Assembly: GCA_000739515.1 (NCBI GenBank)
Contig: DF820456.1
Span: 207,237 to 247,736, forward strand
Length of the DNA stretch: 40,500 nucleotides
DNA from: Candidatus Moduliflexus flocculans
GTDB taxonomy: Bacteria; Moduliflexota; Moduliflexia; Moduliflexales; Moduliflexaceae
Reading direction: 5' to 3'
Positions 23,965 through 32,168 of this stretch are shown in pieces. The notes under the pieces are model-generated. The model was not told the DNA's origin. It did no database searches and saw only the letters and a list, made by a program, of their open reading frames with translations. A program made the position numbers and the translations under genes. The stretch's first letter is position 1; the number at the start of each line of letters is the position of its first letter.

Positions 23965-24045
23965 AATCAATGATGTCATACAATCGCCTTGAAACAGCGC
24001 GTTTTAAGGTTCATCTAACACATAACACACAAAGGAGAAAGTATC

Positions 24046-24279
24046 ATGGCAGTTGATTTACAGAAGGTTCGTGAAATCGTGGCAGAACAGTTAGGCGTTG
24101 ATGTGGATGAAGTCACCCCGGAAGCCTCATTTATTGATGATCTTGGCGCAGATTCTTTGGATACGGTCGAATTGGTCATGGCGCTGGAAGAAGCGTTTGA
24201 AATCGAAATTCCCGATGAAGACGCCGAACAGATCAAAACCGTCAACGATGCTATCAAATACATCGAATCCCACAGTTAA
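24046..24279 (+). CDS. acpP: Acyl carrier protein
   Basis: 77 residues, acidic. The phosphopantetheine attachment site is Ser37 in the canonical GADSLDTVE motif, and helices I-IV are in order. It carries acyl chains between the FabH and FabF steps encoded on either side. A strong AAAGGAG Shine-Dalgarno lies 8 bp before ATG 24046, fitting the high expression expected of ACP. Confidence 0.96.
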   Translation: MAVDLQKVREIVAEQLGVDVDEVTPEASFIDDLGADSLDTVELVMALEEAFEIEIPDEDAEQIKTVNDAIKYIESHS

Positions 24280-24334
24280 TCTTTTCCTCTGGCAGCACCT
24301 TACGTAGGCATTACAGGATTACATCGAATCACAG

Positions 24335-24372
24335 GCTTGTGGATGATGTCTCAAAGGAGGCCATCCACAAGC
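24335..24372 (+). promoter_or_regulatory. Leader hairpin with AAAGGAGG in its loop, before fabF
   Basis: GCTTGTGGATG (24335-24345) pairs perfectly with CATCCACAAGC (24362-24372). The 16-base loop carries AAAGGAGG (24353-24360), the best ribosome-binding sequence in the area, yet the fabF ATG is 30 bases further on. It may be an attenuator, or a structure that presents or blocks the ribosome site. Confidence 0.55.
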
Positions 24373-24390
24373 TCTTTCCTGATAGAGATT

Positions 24391-25632
24391 ATGAAAAAAC
24401 GAGTTGTGATTACCGGCATGGGCACAGTTAATGCTGTTGGCAATAATATGGAAGTTTTCTGGAAAAACTTACAGGCGGGCGTCTCTGGCACTGACCGCGT
24501 GAAATCATTTGATCCGAGCAATCTTTCGTCGCAAGTGGCCGCTGAATTGAAGGATTTCGACCCGACGCAATACATTGAGAAAAAAGAAGCGCGGCGCATG
24601 GACCCATTCGTGCAATATGCAATTGCCGCCGCCGATATGGCGATGAACGATTCCCGCATTGACCTGAACGCGGTGGATAAGACCCGTTTCGGCACGGCGA
24701 TTGGTTCTGGCATGGGCGGGCTGCATACGCTGGAAGATCAGCATCAAACGCTGATGGAAAAGGGCGCTGGCCGCGTCTCTCCGTTCTTCATTCCGATGGA
24801 AATCATCAACATGGCCGCCGGGCATGTTTCGATTCGTTATAGCTTGCAAGGCGCGAATTTCGCCTTAGCGACGGCCTGCGCGTCTGGCGCTCATGCCGTC
24901 GGCGAATCGTTCCGCTGGATTCAGCGCGGCGAGATGGATATGATGCTGGCGGGCGGAGCGGAAGCGACGATTACCGAATTAGCGATGGCCGGTTTTGCCA
25001 ACATGAAAGCCCTTTCCACCCGCAACGACGATCCGACTCGCGCCAGCCGTCCGTTCGATAAAGACCGCGACGGATTCGTCATCGGCGAAGGAAGCGGCAT
25101 CCTGATTCTGGAAGAATTGGAACATGCCTTGAAGCGCGGCGCGAATATTTATGCTGAACTCGTCGGTTATTCCACCACCGGCGACGGTTATCACATCACC
25201 TCGCCCGATCCCGAAGCCAAAGGCGTCGCCCGCTGCATGAAAAATGCGGTGGCGGATGCTGGCCTTGCGCCGGAAGAGATCAATTACATCAACGCGCACG
25301 GCACATCCACGCCGTTCAACGATAAATTTGAAACGCTGGCGATCAAACAGGTGTTTGGCGAACATGCCTCGAAATTGGCCATCAGTTCGACCAAATCCAT
25401 GATCGGCCATTGCCTCGGCGCGGCTGGCGCAATCGAATTGATCGCGACGGCGCTGTCGGTGAAAAATGACATCGTGCATCCGACCATCAACTACACCACG
25501 CCAGACCCGGAGTGCGAACTCGATTACGTCCCCAATAAGGCGCGGAACATGACCGTCAACGCCGCAATGTCGAACTCCTTCGGTTTCGGCGGCACGAATG
25601 CTTCCGTTGTGCTGAAAAAATACGTCGGGTAA
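24391..25632 (+). CDS. fabF: Beta-ketoacyl-ACP synthase II
   Basis: 413 residues, the usual FabF length, from ATG 24391. Catalytic Cys163 (TACASGAH), His303 (NAHGTST) and His340 (SMIGHCLGAAG), with Lys335 in the STKS motif before it and the C-terminal NSFGFGGTNAS. It elongates acyl-ACP with malonyl-ACP. In-frame ATGs at 24343 and 24346 would add 15-16 residues that lie in the leader hairpin and do not look like FabF. Third gene of the fabH-acpP-fabF set; a strong terminator follows the stop. Confidence 0.94.
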   Translation: MKKRVVITGMGTVNAVGNNMEVFWKNLQAGVSGTDRVKSFDPSNLSSQVAAELKDFDPTQYIEKKEARRMDPFVQYAIAAADMAMNDSRIDLNAVDKTRFGTAIGSGMGGLHTLEDQHQTLMEKGAGRVSPFFIPMEIINMAAGHVSIRYSLQGANFALATACASGAHAVGESFRWIQRGEMDMMLAGGAEATITELAMAGFANMKALSTRNDDPTRASRPFDKDRDGFVIGEGSGILILEELEHALKRGANIYAELVGYSTTGDGYHITSPDPEAKGVARCMKNAVADAGLAPEEINYINAHGTSTPFNDKFETLAIKQVFGEHASKLAISSTKSMIGHCLGAAGAIELIATALSVKNDIVHPTINYTTPDPECELDYVPNKARNMTVNAAMSNSFGFGGTNASVVLKKYVG

Positions 25633-25655
25633 TTTCCGTTGAGTTGACGACATAA

Positions 25656-25693
25656 AAACCTCACAGGTTTTGAAAACCTGTGAGGTTTCGTTT
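25656..25693 (+). terminator. Intrinsic terminator after fabF
   Basis: AACCTCACAGGTTTT pairs perfectly with AAAACCTGTGAGGTT across one base, followed by a T-rich CGTTTTTC. It belongs to the CCTCACAGG hairpin family of 9241 and 14476. Confidence 0.75.
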
Positions 25694-25794
25694 TTCTTCG
25701 CGATGTCATTTCTTTCTTGACATCCTGATACGCCATCCTTCAATTCCAGCCTTATTATGCCAACATTACGAATATCAATATCCATGGTGACTAT

Positions 25795-25937
25795 TTAGCC
25801 CGTAGGGCTTTCGGTATTGTAGATGGCGTTTTCTCCTTGCTTACCTACCGCGTAGCGGTTGAGGCAGCCTATCGCCTACGGCGAAATGAGAGGCTTCTTT
25901 GCCTGCTTGCTACAATACTTCAAGCGCTACGCGCTAC
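25795..25937. repeat. Family A palindromic element, copy 4
   Basis: Ends TAGCCCGTAGGGCT and AGCGCTACGCGCTA. GGTATTGTAG / CTACAATACTT inside the ends, and inner hairpins ACCGCGTAGCGGT and TCGCCTACGGCGA, all intact: the cleanest copy of the family. It ends 13 bp before the TolC-like start codon. The remainder of 25633-25794 holds only the fabF terminator. Confidence 0.82.
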
Positions 25938-25950
25938 ATATTTAAGATAT

Positions 25951-27336
25951 ATGCGCTTTGTCGGCGGTTTCATCTTGTTGTTCAGCCTTTTCCGCATCGG
26001 ATACGCGCAAGAGGCGGGCGTGCCGCTGTCGGTGGATGAGGCGGTCAAATTAGCGCTCGCGCAGAATCTCGACCTGCAAACCTCGCGGGATCGCGTGATT
26101 AGCACGGAGATTTCCGTTGAAACGGCCAAATCGGAATTCCGTTTAAATATTCGTCCTGACATCTCCGGATTATATCAACAAAACGACGAGTTAGACCAGA
26201 ATTACGGCGTCAAATTCAGCAAGCGTTTTACCACCGGCAGCGAGGCGAGTTGGGAAGTTCGAACGCAGGTGGATGATAGCGAGGACGAAGACGAGCCATA
26301 TCAGACCGATGTGATTCTTGCCTATACGCAGCCGCTGTTGCGCGGGCGCGGCAAGCTCGCGACCACCAATCAACTCGTCTCCGCGCAAGAGCAGCAGGTC
26401 ATTCAGCGGCGTAATTATCTTCTGACGCAGCAGCGTTTGATTGTGCAGGTCGTCGCATCGTATTATGATATTGTGCGAGACCAATTGCTGATTGGCGTGC
26501 ATGAACGCGCAGTCGAACGCGCAGACCTCTTGAAACAGGCGGCAGAGGCCAAATTAAAAGTCGGCATGGCGTCGAAAATGGACGTGTTTCGAGCGGAGTT
26601 GCAACTGCTGAACGCGCAAAATCGGGTCGTAGATGCTCGCGCTTCATTCGAAAACGCGCTGCGGCGCTTCAACGTTTTATTGGGTAACGTGACAGATATG
26701 CGCTACACCTTCGTGTCCGCGTTGGAATACACACCGGTTGAGCTTGATCAGGAGGAACTCATCCGGCAGGCGTTAGAACATCGGCTGGAATTGCAAACCG
26801 CCAGAGACCGCATTAACGAGGCAGAACGGCAACTCAAAATCGCGAAACAGAACCTCCTGCCGCCGCTCGATGTCTCTGTGCGTTACACCTTTCGCGGCAC
26901 GGGCGAGGCGTTTGATCAAAGTTGGAATACGGACGACGAATTTTGGGGCGTCGGCCTGTCGTCGTCATTCGATATTGACAGGGCGCAGGAGCGGGCAAAT
27001 TATCAGCAGGCGCAGTTGACGCTGAATGCGACGCTTCGCGATTTGCAGGCTGCACAGGATGACATTATTTCTGAAGTCATGCAGACGATTGTCAGCGTCC
27101 GGCAGGCGCAGGCCAGCGTCGAATTGCAGGCGCAGAGCGTGACGCAGGCGGAAAAACAATTGGAACTCTCCTCGCTGCGCTATAAAAAAGGCTTGAGCGA
27201 CAATTTGGAAGTGGTCGAATCCGAAGACAACTTGATGAACGCCAAAAACGGCTACTATTCCGCCGTCGCGCAGCATCTCGCCGCCACGCTCCGCCTACGG
27301 CAAGTGACCGGAACGCTCGAAGTGCCATCGCCGTGA
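25951..27336 (+). CDS. TolC-family outer-membrane efflux protein
   Basis: 461 residues from ATG 25951. Signal peptide of about 20 residues (MRFVGGFILLFSLFRIGYAQ) with cleavage around AQ-EA. Two structural repeats of the outer-membrane efflux domain follow: LSVDEAVKLALAQNLDLQTSRDRV at the first helix and HRLELQTARDRINEAERQLKIAKQNLLPPLDVSV in the second half, with the LSSLRYKKGLSDNLEVVESEDNLMNAK coiled helix near the end. The protein forms trimeric channels across the outer membrane for efflux or type I secretion. No adaptor or inner-membrane pump lies next to it. Starting further upstream would translate the family A repeat. No Shine-Dalgarno is visible. Confidence 0.88.
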   Translation: MRFVGGFILLFSLFRIGYAQEAGVPLSVDEAVKLALAQNLDLQTSRDRVISTEISVETAKSEFRLNIRPDISGLYQQNDELDQNYGVKFSKRFTTGSEASWEVRTQVDDSEDEDEPYQTDVILAYTQPLLRGRGKLATTNQLVSAQEQQVIQRRNYLLTQQRLIVQVVASYYDIVRDQLLIGVHERAVERADLLKQAAEAKLKVGMASKMDVFRAELQLLNAQNRVVDARASFENALRRFNVLLGNVTDMRYTFVSALEYTPVELDQEELIRQALEHRLELQTARDRINEAERQLKIAKQNLLPPLDVSVRYTFRGTGEAFDQSWNTDDEFWGVGLSSSFDIDRAQERANYQQAQLTLNATLRDLQAAQDDIISEVMQTIVSVRQAQASVELQAQSVTQAEKQLELSSLRYKKGLSDNLEVVESEDNLMNAKNGYYSAVAQHLAATLRLRQVTGTLEVPSP

Positions 27337-27690
27337 ATGTCGAAATTGGCGAATCCTGGTGATTCGGCAATTTCACAAGTCAACGCATGACATCATATTC
27401 GATTTTAGCGATTCTGCCGTTGAAATATTCGCATTCTCCTGAATCTATAGAGTTTCCCATATTTTCGTGTATTTCGTGGTAAATAATTACTTTATAACTA
27501 TTTAGCCCGTAATGCCTCAACGCCTTGCCTTTAAACGCGCTGTCTGGCAATTGAGCGCTTTCAATCTATGCACAATTCTAAATCAGCATTAATCTTTTCT
27601 TGACGCGGAGGCGGCATAACGGAAAGCAATTTCAAACACTTATCAAGAAATGACCGATTCAAAAAATTGCGTTAACATAAGAGGAATAAA
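27337..27690. other. 354-bp gap with terminator and repeat fragments
   Basis: It contains a terminator-like hairpin (27342-27374), a solo family C half-arm (TTTTCGTGTATTTCGTGGT, 27462-27480) and a family A end fragment (TAGCCCGTAATGCC, about 27503-27516). No gene was seen. Confidence 0.6.
27342..27374 (+). terminator. Terminator-like hairpin after the TolC-like gene
   Basis: GAAATTGGCGAATC pairs with GATTCGGCAATTTC (one mismatch) around CTGGT. No long T-tract follows. Confidence 0.55.
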
Positions 27691-29757
27691 ATGTTCATAC
27701 GAAAAATGATTTCAGGAATAGGATTATTCATGTTAATGGGTTTCGCGACTACGCAAGCCGAACAGAAAAACGACTGGGCGTATCCGCTGGAATTGACGGG
27801 CGCGGGGCTGTCGTCGAATTTCGGCGAATTTCGCGGGAATCGCGTCCATACGGGGATTGATTTTAAGACGAACATGCAGACCGGCTACAAAGTCTTTGCG
27901 ATTGATGGCGGCACAATTACGCGCCTGAGCGTCAAGAAGCTCGGTTTCGGCAACGCGATTTACATCGAGCATCCGAACGGCCTGATGAGCGTGTACGGCC
28001 ATTTGGAGCGGTTCACCGACAAGGAACTCGGCTTGCAGAATGTTGTAGAACAACAACGCAAAAAACGCGGCACGAAATATCCCGGCGATATTTCGGTCAA
28101 TATTCCGGTGAAAAAAGGGCAATTGATCGGCTATTCCGGCGAATCGGGCTACGGCTTGCCGCATCTGCATCTGGAAGTGCGTCGCGGCGGCGCGACGCCG
28201 ATTGATCCGTTCGAACATGGCTTTTCCTACAACGACACAATTGCGCCGACGATTGAAAGCCTTTCTATCGAGCCGGTCGGCGCGGAATCGTTCGTGAACG
28301 GCGAACATACGTTTCAGGAATTTCCGTTGAACAAGCAAGGGGACACGTTCGCGACGCCGCAAATTCCAAAAATCTCCGGCAAGGTGCGTTTTACGGTCTC
28401 GGCCTTTGACCAGATTGGCGCGGAAAATCGCTGCGCGGTGGATGAAATTGACCTCTACATCGCGCATAGCGGCGTGGATCAGACCGATTTATTCATAGAT
28501 GAACATCACGTCTTTCATAATCAATTCGATGTCGTGACCTACGACACGAACCAGCGCGGGGGGCTGGTCTATGACTACAACCTGACGCGCCTGAGCAACC
28601 CGACGCATTATTATTACCGGCTCTACATGCTCTCGTCGGCGCTCTTCCCGTATCGCCAGGCGTTTGCGAAAACAAACGGCGTCTGGGACACCACAACCGC
28701 GCAGGCCGGGCGGCATACGCTGATTCTGCAAATGCGTGACGCCACCGGCAATCTCAGCACGGCGCAGATGCAGGTTGACGTCGTGAAAGACGCGGCGGCG
28801 ACCTTCGCGCAAGCACCGGTCAAACTGCCGCAAGGCAAAACATGGCTGGCGGAATTGCGGGAATTCGACGGTTTTATTGAAGTTGCGCTGCTGACCGCCG
28901 TGCCGCTTTCCGCCGAACCGACCTTGACGCTGCGCCCGCAAAACGGCGCGGTGAAAGCGCTTGCTATGACACCGCAGCGGCAAGGCGATTATCGCGCCGC
29001 CTATCCGCTTTCCGCGAAAGATGCGGGCGTGTTGACCATCGAACTTGCCGCCACGCAACAGGGCGAACGGATCGCGCAGCGCTGGGAATTTCCAGTCAAT
29101 CCGATTTTCGCGAAACAGGGCGGCGTCGTGCGCTATGGCGATAAAGCGACCATGTCAATCCCGGCAGGCGCGTTGTATCAAAATATTTTTGCGAATATCT
29201 GGCCGACAACCGCCTACAAAGCGCAAGACGGCTTGCCGCTAAAAAGCGACGTCTTTGATTTTCGTCCCACCGGAACGCCGTTCGACGCGCAGGGGAAAGT
29301 ATCAATTCAATACGCGGCAGACGTGAAATCACCGCAAAAACTCGGCGTCTATTGGTGGGATAACATCAAAGAACGCTGGTATTACATGGACGACGAACTG
29401 AATCCGGCCAAACGCACGGTGTCGGCGAACATTATTTATCCCTCGATTTATGCGGTGATTCAGGATAATCTGAATCCGGCGATTACTGAATTTTCGCCGG
29501 AATCCGGCAGTGCGGCGTCGAATGTCTCAAAAGTCTGGGCGGTGATTAAAGACGAAGGCAAGGGCGTCAATGAAAGCTCGATTGTGATGACGCTCGACGG
29601 CAAGCGCGTGGACGGTGAATTCGACCCGGATCGCAGCCGCTACACATATCAATTGACAAAAAACCTCGCGCCCGGCAAGCATACCGTCACGGTTCAAGCA
29701 TCGGACAAAGCCGGAAACCCGGCAAACCCCCAAACAGCAACGTTTATTGCGAAGTGA
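27691..29757 (+). CDS. M23-family (LytM-type) metallopeptidase with C-terminal Ig-like domain
   Basis: 688 residues. Signal peptide 1-23 (cleavage near TQA-EQ), so it is periplasmic or outer-membrane facing. The peptidase domain lies at 30-175 with the zinc motif HTGIDF (His53, Asp57), VYGHLERF (His104) and HLHLEV (His158, His160); all ligands are intact, so it should be active on peptidoglycan cross-links. The middle part (about 190-590) is beta-rich without a named family. Residues 600-688 end in an Ig-like pattern (LDGKRVDGEFD, APGKHTVTVQASDKAGN). An AAGAGG Shine-Dalgarno precedes ATG 27691. Its long C-terminal part may localise it or recognise substrate. Confidence 0.88.
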   Translation: MFIRKMISGIGLFMLMGFATTQAEQKNDWAYPLELTGAGLSSNFGEFRGNRVHTGIDFKTNMQTGYKVFAIDGGTITRLSVKKLGFGNAIYIEHPNGLMSVYGHLERFTDKELGLQNVVEQQRKKRGTKYPGDISVNIPVKKGQLIGYSGESGYGLPHLHLEVRRGGATPIDPFEHGFSYNDTIAPTIESLSIEPVGAESFVNGEHTFQEFPLNKQGDTFATPQIPKISGKVRFTVSAFDQIGAENRCAVDEIDLYIAHSGVDQTDLFIDEHHVFHNQFDVVTYDTNQRGGLVYDYNLTRLSNPTHYYYRLYMLSSALFPYRQAFAKTNGVWDTTTAQAGRHTLILQMRDATGNLSTAQMQVDVVKDAAATFAQAPVKLPQGKTWLAELREFDGFIEVALLTAVPLSAEPTLTLRPQNGAVKALAMTPQRQGDYRAAYPLSAKDAGVLTIELAATQQGERIAQRWEFPVNPIFAKQGGVVRYGDKATMSIPAGALYQNIFANIWPTTAYKAQDGLPLKSDVFDFRPTGTPFDAQGKVSIQYAADVKSPQKLGVYWWDNIKERWYYMDDELNPAKRTVSANIIYPSIYAVIQDNLNPAITEFSPESGSAASNVSKVWAVIKDEGKGVNESSIVMTLDGKRVDGEFDPDRSRYTYQLTKNLAPGKHTVTVQASDKAGNPANPQTATFIAK

Positions 29758-29840
29758 AAACAACAACGAATGGGAGAAAGGAACGAATAAAAACTACGAA
29801 ACCCCTAATTCGTTCCTTTCTCTTATTCGCTATTGTTCTA
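29757..29840. repeat. Family D inverted repeat, degenerate copy 2
   Basis: AACAACGAAT...GAGAAAGGAACGAAT faces ATTCGTTCCTTTCTC...ATTCGCTATTGTT. The same GAAAGGAACGAAT core occurs in 4333-4417. It begins at the stop codon of the peptidase gene and ends six bases before the bshA-like ATG. Confidence 0.7.
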
Positions 29841-29846
29841 TCATCC

Positions 29847-30983
29847 ATGAAAATCGGTATCGTTTGTTTTCCCACGTATGGCGGCAGCGGCGTGGTGGCG
29901 ACGGAATTGGGGCTGGAATTGGCGCGGCGCGGGCATGAAATTCATTTTATCAGCTACGCCCGCCCGGCGCGGCTTGCGTCATTCGTAGAAAATGTCTTTT
30001 TTCACGAAGTCGAAGTGAATGCATATCCACTGTTCAAATACCCGTCGTATGAACTCTCGCTGACTAGCAAAATTCTGGAAGTGATTGAATATGAAGAGCT
30101 TGACATTATTCACGGTCATTACGCCATTCCGCACGCCGTCACTGGCTATTTGGCAAAGCATGTCGCGCTGAAAAACGGGCGCAAGGTCGCCATCGTCACG
30201 ACGCTGCATGGCACGGATATTACGCTGGTCGGCCTCGATCCGTCATTCCTGCCGCTCGTCAAATTCAGCATCGAAGAGAGCGACGGCGTCACGGCGGTCT
30301 CGAAATTTCTCAGCCAGAAAACCCTCCTGAATTACCACATTGACAAGGAGATTGAGACGATTTACAATTTCGTGGATACGGAGCGGTTTCAGCCGTTCGA
30401 CTGCGAAAAATACCGGAAATGTTTTGCCCGGGAATGCGAAAAGGTGTTAATTCACGTTTCGAATTTCCGCGCGGTGAAGCGCGTGCAGGATACGATTCGG
30501 ATTCTGGAACGGGTGAAAAAAGAGTTGCCGGTTAAGTTGGTGTTAGTCGGCGACGGCCCGGAGCGCTCCGATTGCGAACGCCTTGCGCGGGAATTGGGCT
30601 TGCAGAAAGACGTGAGTTTTCTCGGCAAGCAGGACGGTCTGCCGGAATTATTGAACGCTTCGAATCTCTTTTTGATGCCGTCGCAGTCGGAAAGTTTCGG
30701 ATTGGCGGCGCTTGAGGCGATGGCGTGCGGCATTCCGGTCGTCAGTTCCAGCGTCGGCGGCCTGCCAGAACTCAATGTACACAACCAGACCGGCTACATC
30801 GCGGAATTTGGCGACATTGACCAGATGGCAAAATATACGCTCGAACTTCTGACGAACGAAAAAAAATATACGGTCTTTTCGAAAAATTGCCGCGAACGTG
30901 TGCTGAAAAATTTTGAAACCAGCCTGATTATTCCGCAATATCTTGCCTATTACGAAAAGGCGCTGGCAGCGGCACAAGCGTAG
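29847..30983 (+). CDS. bshA: BshA-like glycosyltransferase (N-acetyl-alpha-D-glucosaminyl L-malate synthase)
   Basis: 378 residues, the BshA length, from ATG 29847. It opens with MKIGIVCFPTYGGSGVVATELG, here read as positions 1-22, which is characteristic of BshA, as are LHGTDITLVG near 120-129, VSNFRAVKRVQD near 199-210 and the EX7E donor motif in SESFGLAALEAMACGIPVV. BshA joins GlcNAc (from UDP-GlcNAc) to L-malate, the first step of bacillithiol synthesis. bshB and bshC are not in the window. An upstream in-frame start would translate the family D repeat. The distinction from other GT4 enzymes rests on the N-terminal signature. Confidence 0.8.
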   Translation: MKIGIVCFPTYGGSGVVATELGLELARRGHEIHFISYARPARLASFVENVFFHEVEVNAYPLFKYPSYELSLTSKILEVIEYEELDIIHGHYAIPHAVTGYLAKHVALKNGRKVAIVTTLHGTDITLVGLDPSFLPLVKFSIEESDGVTAVSKFLSQKTLLNYHIDKEIETIYNFVDTERFQPFDCEKYRKCFARECEKVLIHVSNFRAVKRVQDTIRILERVKKELPVKLVLVGDGPERSDCERLARELGLQKDVSFLGKQDGLPELLNASNLFLMPSQSESFGLAALEAMACGIPVVSSSVGGLPELNVHNQTGYIAEFGDIDQMAKYTLELLTNEKKYTVFSKNCRERVLKNFETSLIIPQYLAYYEKALAAAQA

Positions 30984-30990
30984 TACGCCG

Positions 30991-31057
30991 TTTCAGTAAT
31001 TTGTAGGAGTGCGAAATCTTGATTTCGCTTGTCAAATCAAGATTTGACACTCCTGAA
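30991..31057. repeat. Family F element, copy 1: stem with two hairpins
   Basis: TTTCAGTAATTTGTAGGAGT opens and ACTCCTGAA closes. Inside are two adjacent hairpins, GCGAAATC-TT-GATTTCGC and GTCAAATC-AA-GATTTGAC. Nearly identical to 38370-38437. A further GCTTGC/GCAAGC hairpin follows at about 31088-31105. Confidence 0.82.
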
Positions 31058-31193
31058 GTCTCTTAAAAATAAATGAAACAGTGTAGGAGCTTGCGACGGA
31101 GCAAGCCGGTGATTTTCACGAGATTGCGTTGTCGCTGATGTTCCGCGCAATGACAACAGTTTGTAAGAATTTCCCAGCCCTGCACCCTTTTCA

Positions 31194-31868
31194 TCAAGAG
31201 TCAGATTCATCCGCATCGGATGCGTCGAGCAGGCTTTCCCAGGTTAAACTGCTGACGAGCGACTGCAAGGCTTCTTTTTCTTTGATGCTTTTGCTGATGT
31301 CGCGCCCGATGCCGATAATCCCGCGAATCGTCCCCTGCTGATCGTAAAATGGGACTTTCGTGGATAAAAACCAGCGCTTTTCGCCAGTTTGTTTGTCAAT
31401 GCCAGGTTCAACGCGCTCAAGCAGCGGCTTTCCGGTTTCAAGCACCACGCGCTCATCTTCATAATAGCGGGTCGCGAATTCCGGCGCTAACAGGTCAATA
31501 TCTGATTTGCCGATGATTTCATCGCACGTGTGAAAGCCCATGTGCCGAACTAATGCGCGATTCGCGATGACGAAGCGGTGTTCCGTGTCCTTGATGTAAA
31601 TCAAATCAGGCAGCGCGTCAACCATTGCATGTAACAAATGGCGTTCTTCATCATTCGATGGCTTCGGTTCTTGCGCGTTCTGTTCTGATGAAACTATCTT
31701 TGCTCGATCTGTGGCAAGGATTCGCCAGAACAGCCCGCTTCCAATGGCAGCAATGATCATGATGAAAACGATGGCTGCGTCGCCTGGCATCAGGCGGCTT
31801 ATTGCCGCAATAATCAGCACAGAAATGAAATAGATCGTCAATAATTTTGCGTGAATAGAATGGATCAT
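31194..31868 (-). CDS. Membrane-anchored PAS-domain protein without output domain
   Basis: 224 residues. Two predicted transmembrane helices (about 8-26 and 31-49) with a very short loop, a 25-residue linker, then a PAS domain at about 78-195. The PAS pattern is clear: MVDALPDLIYIKDTEHRFVIANRALVRHMGF, cited here as positions 81-111, and GTIRGIIGIGRDIS near 178-191 at the PAC end. The chain stops 25 residues later without a kinase, GGDEF, EAL or HTH domain. PAS_4-type domains bind small ligands or cofactors. It may be a truncated histidine kinase or a stand-alone sensor. Only a weak Shine-Dalgarno is present. Confidence 0.75.
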   Translation of the reverse strand: MIHSIHAKLLTIYFISVLIIAAISRLMPGDAAIVFIMIIAAIGSGLFWRILATDRAKIVSSEQNAQEPKPSNDEERHLLHAMVDALPDLIYIKDTEHRFVIANRALVRHMGFHTCDEIIGKSDIDLLAPEFATRYYEDERVVLETGKPLLERVEPGIDKQTGEKRWFLSTKVPFYDQQGTIRGIIGIGRDISKSIKEKEALQSLVSSLTWESLLDASDADESDS

Positions 31869-32003
31869 AGGAATATCTCTTATTGCCTGGTTTAGAGAGA
31901 ACAGAAATGCTCCGTACCACTATTCGATCTGCTATCTATCCATTCCTGTGTCAATCTTTTTCTTCAGCGTCGAGAGGTTTTGCCCATGATTGATATGAAA
32001 ATT

Positions 32004-32032
32004 ACGAGTGCAGACGCTTGCTTTCGCACTCC
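32004..32032. repeat. Degenerate family F/G-like hairpin
   Basis: GAGTGCAGACGCTTGC faces GCTTTCGCACTCCT; the AGGAGTGC/GCACTCCT ends recall the elements at 4957-5137 and 30991-31057. It is in the 300-bp gap 31869-32168, which otherwise holds only the LacI promoter. Confidence 0.45.
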
Positions 32033-32104
32033 TGTTCAATCGTCATGAATCATGCGAATCAGCAACGCTCTTGTCGCGCAAAAATAAAATTTATAAAAAA
32101 ATAC

Positions 32105-32134
32105 TTGACAGAGAAACAGGCAATTTTCTATTTA
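32105..32134 (+). promoter_or_regulatory. Probable promoter of the LacI-family gene
   Basis: Consensus -35 TTGACA (32105-32110) and -10-like TATTTA (32129-32134) at 18-bp spacing. The operator-like palindrome begins at the end of the -10. Confidence 0.5.
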
Positions 32135-32153
32135 AACGTTTACGCAAACGATT
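32134..32153 (+). promoter_or_regulatory. LacI/GalR-type operator
   Basis: AAACGTTTACGCAAACGATT contains the dyad CGTTTACGCAAACG with a central CG and only one mismatched pair, the typical form of LacI/GalR/CcpA sites. It overlaps the -10 and start region of the LacI gene, so autorepression is likely. No second copy was seen ahead of the transporter genes. Confidence 0.65.
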
Positions 32154-32168
32154 AAATGATGATTATTC

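Noticed and set aside
24979..25785. A 268-codon minus-strand frame
   Set aside because: Antisense to fabF, rich in Arg/His/Gly as expected of a shadow frame in GC-rich coding DNA.
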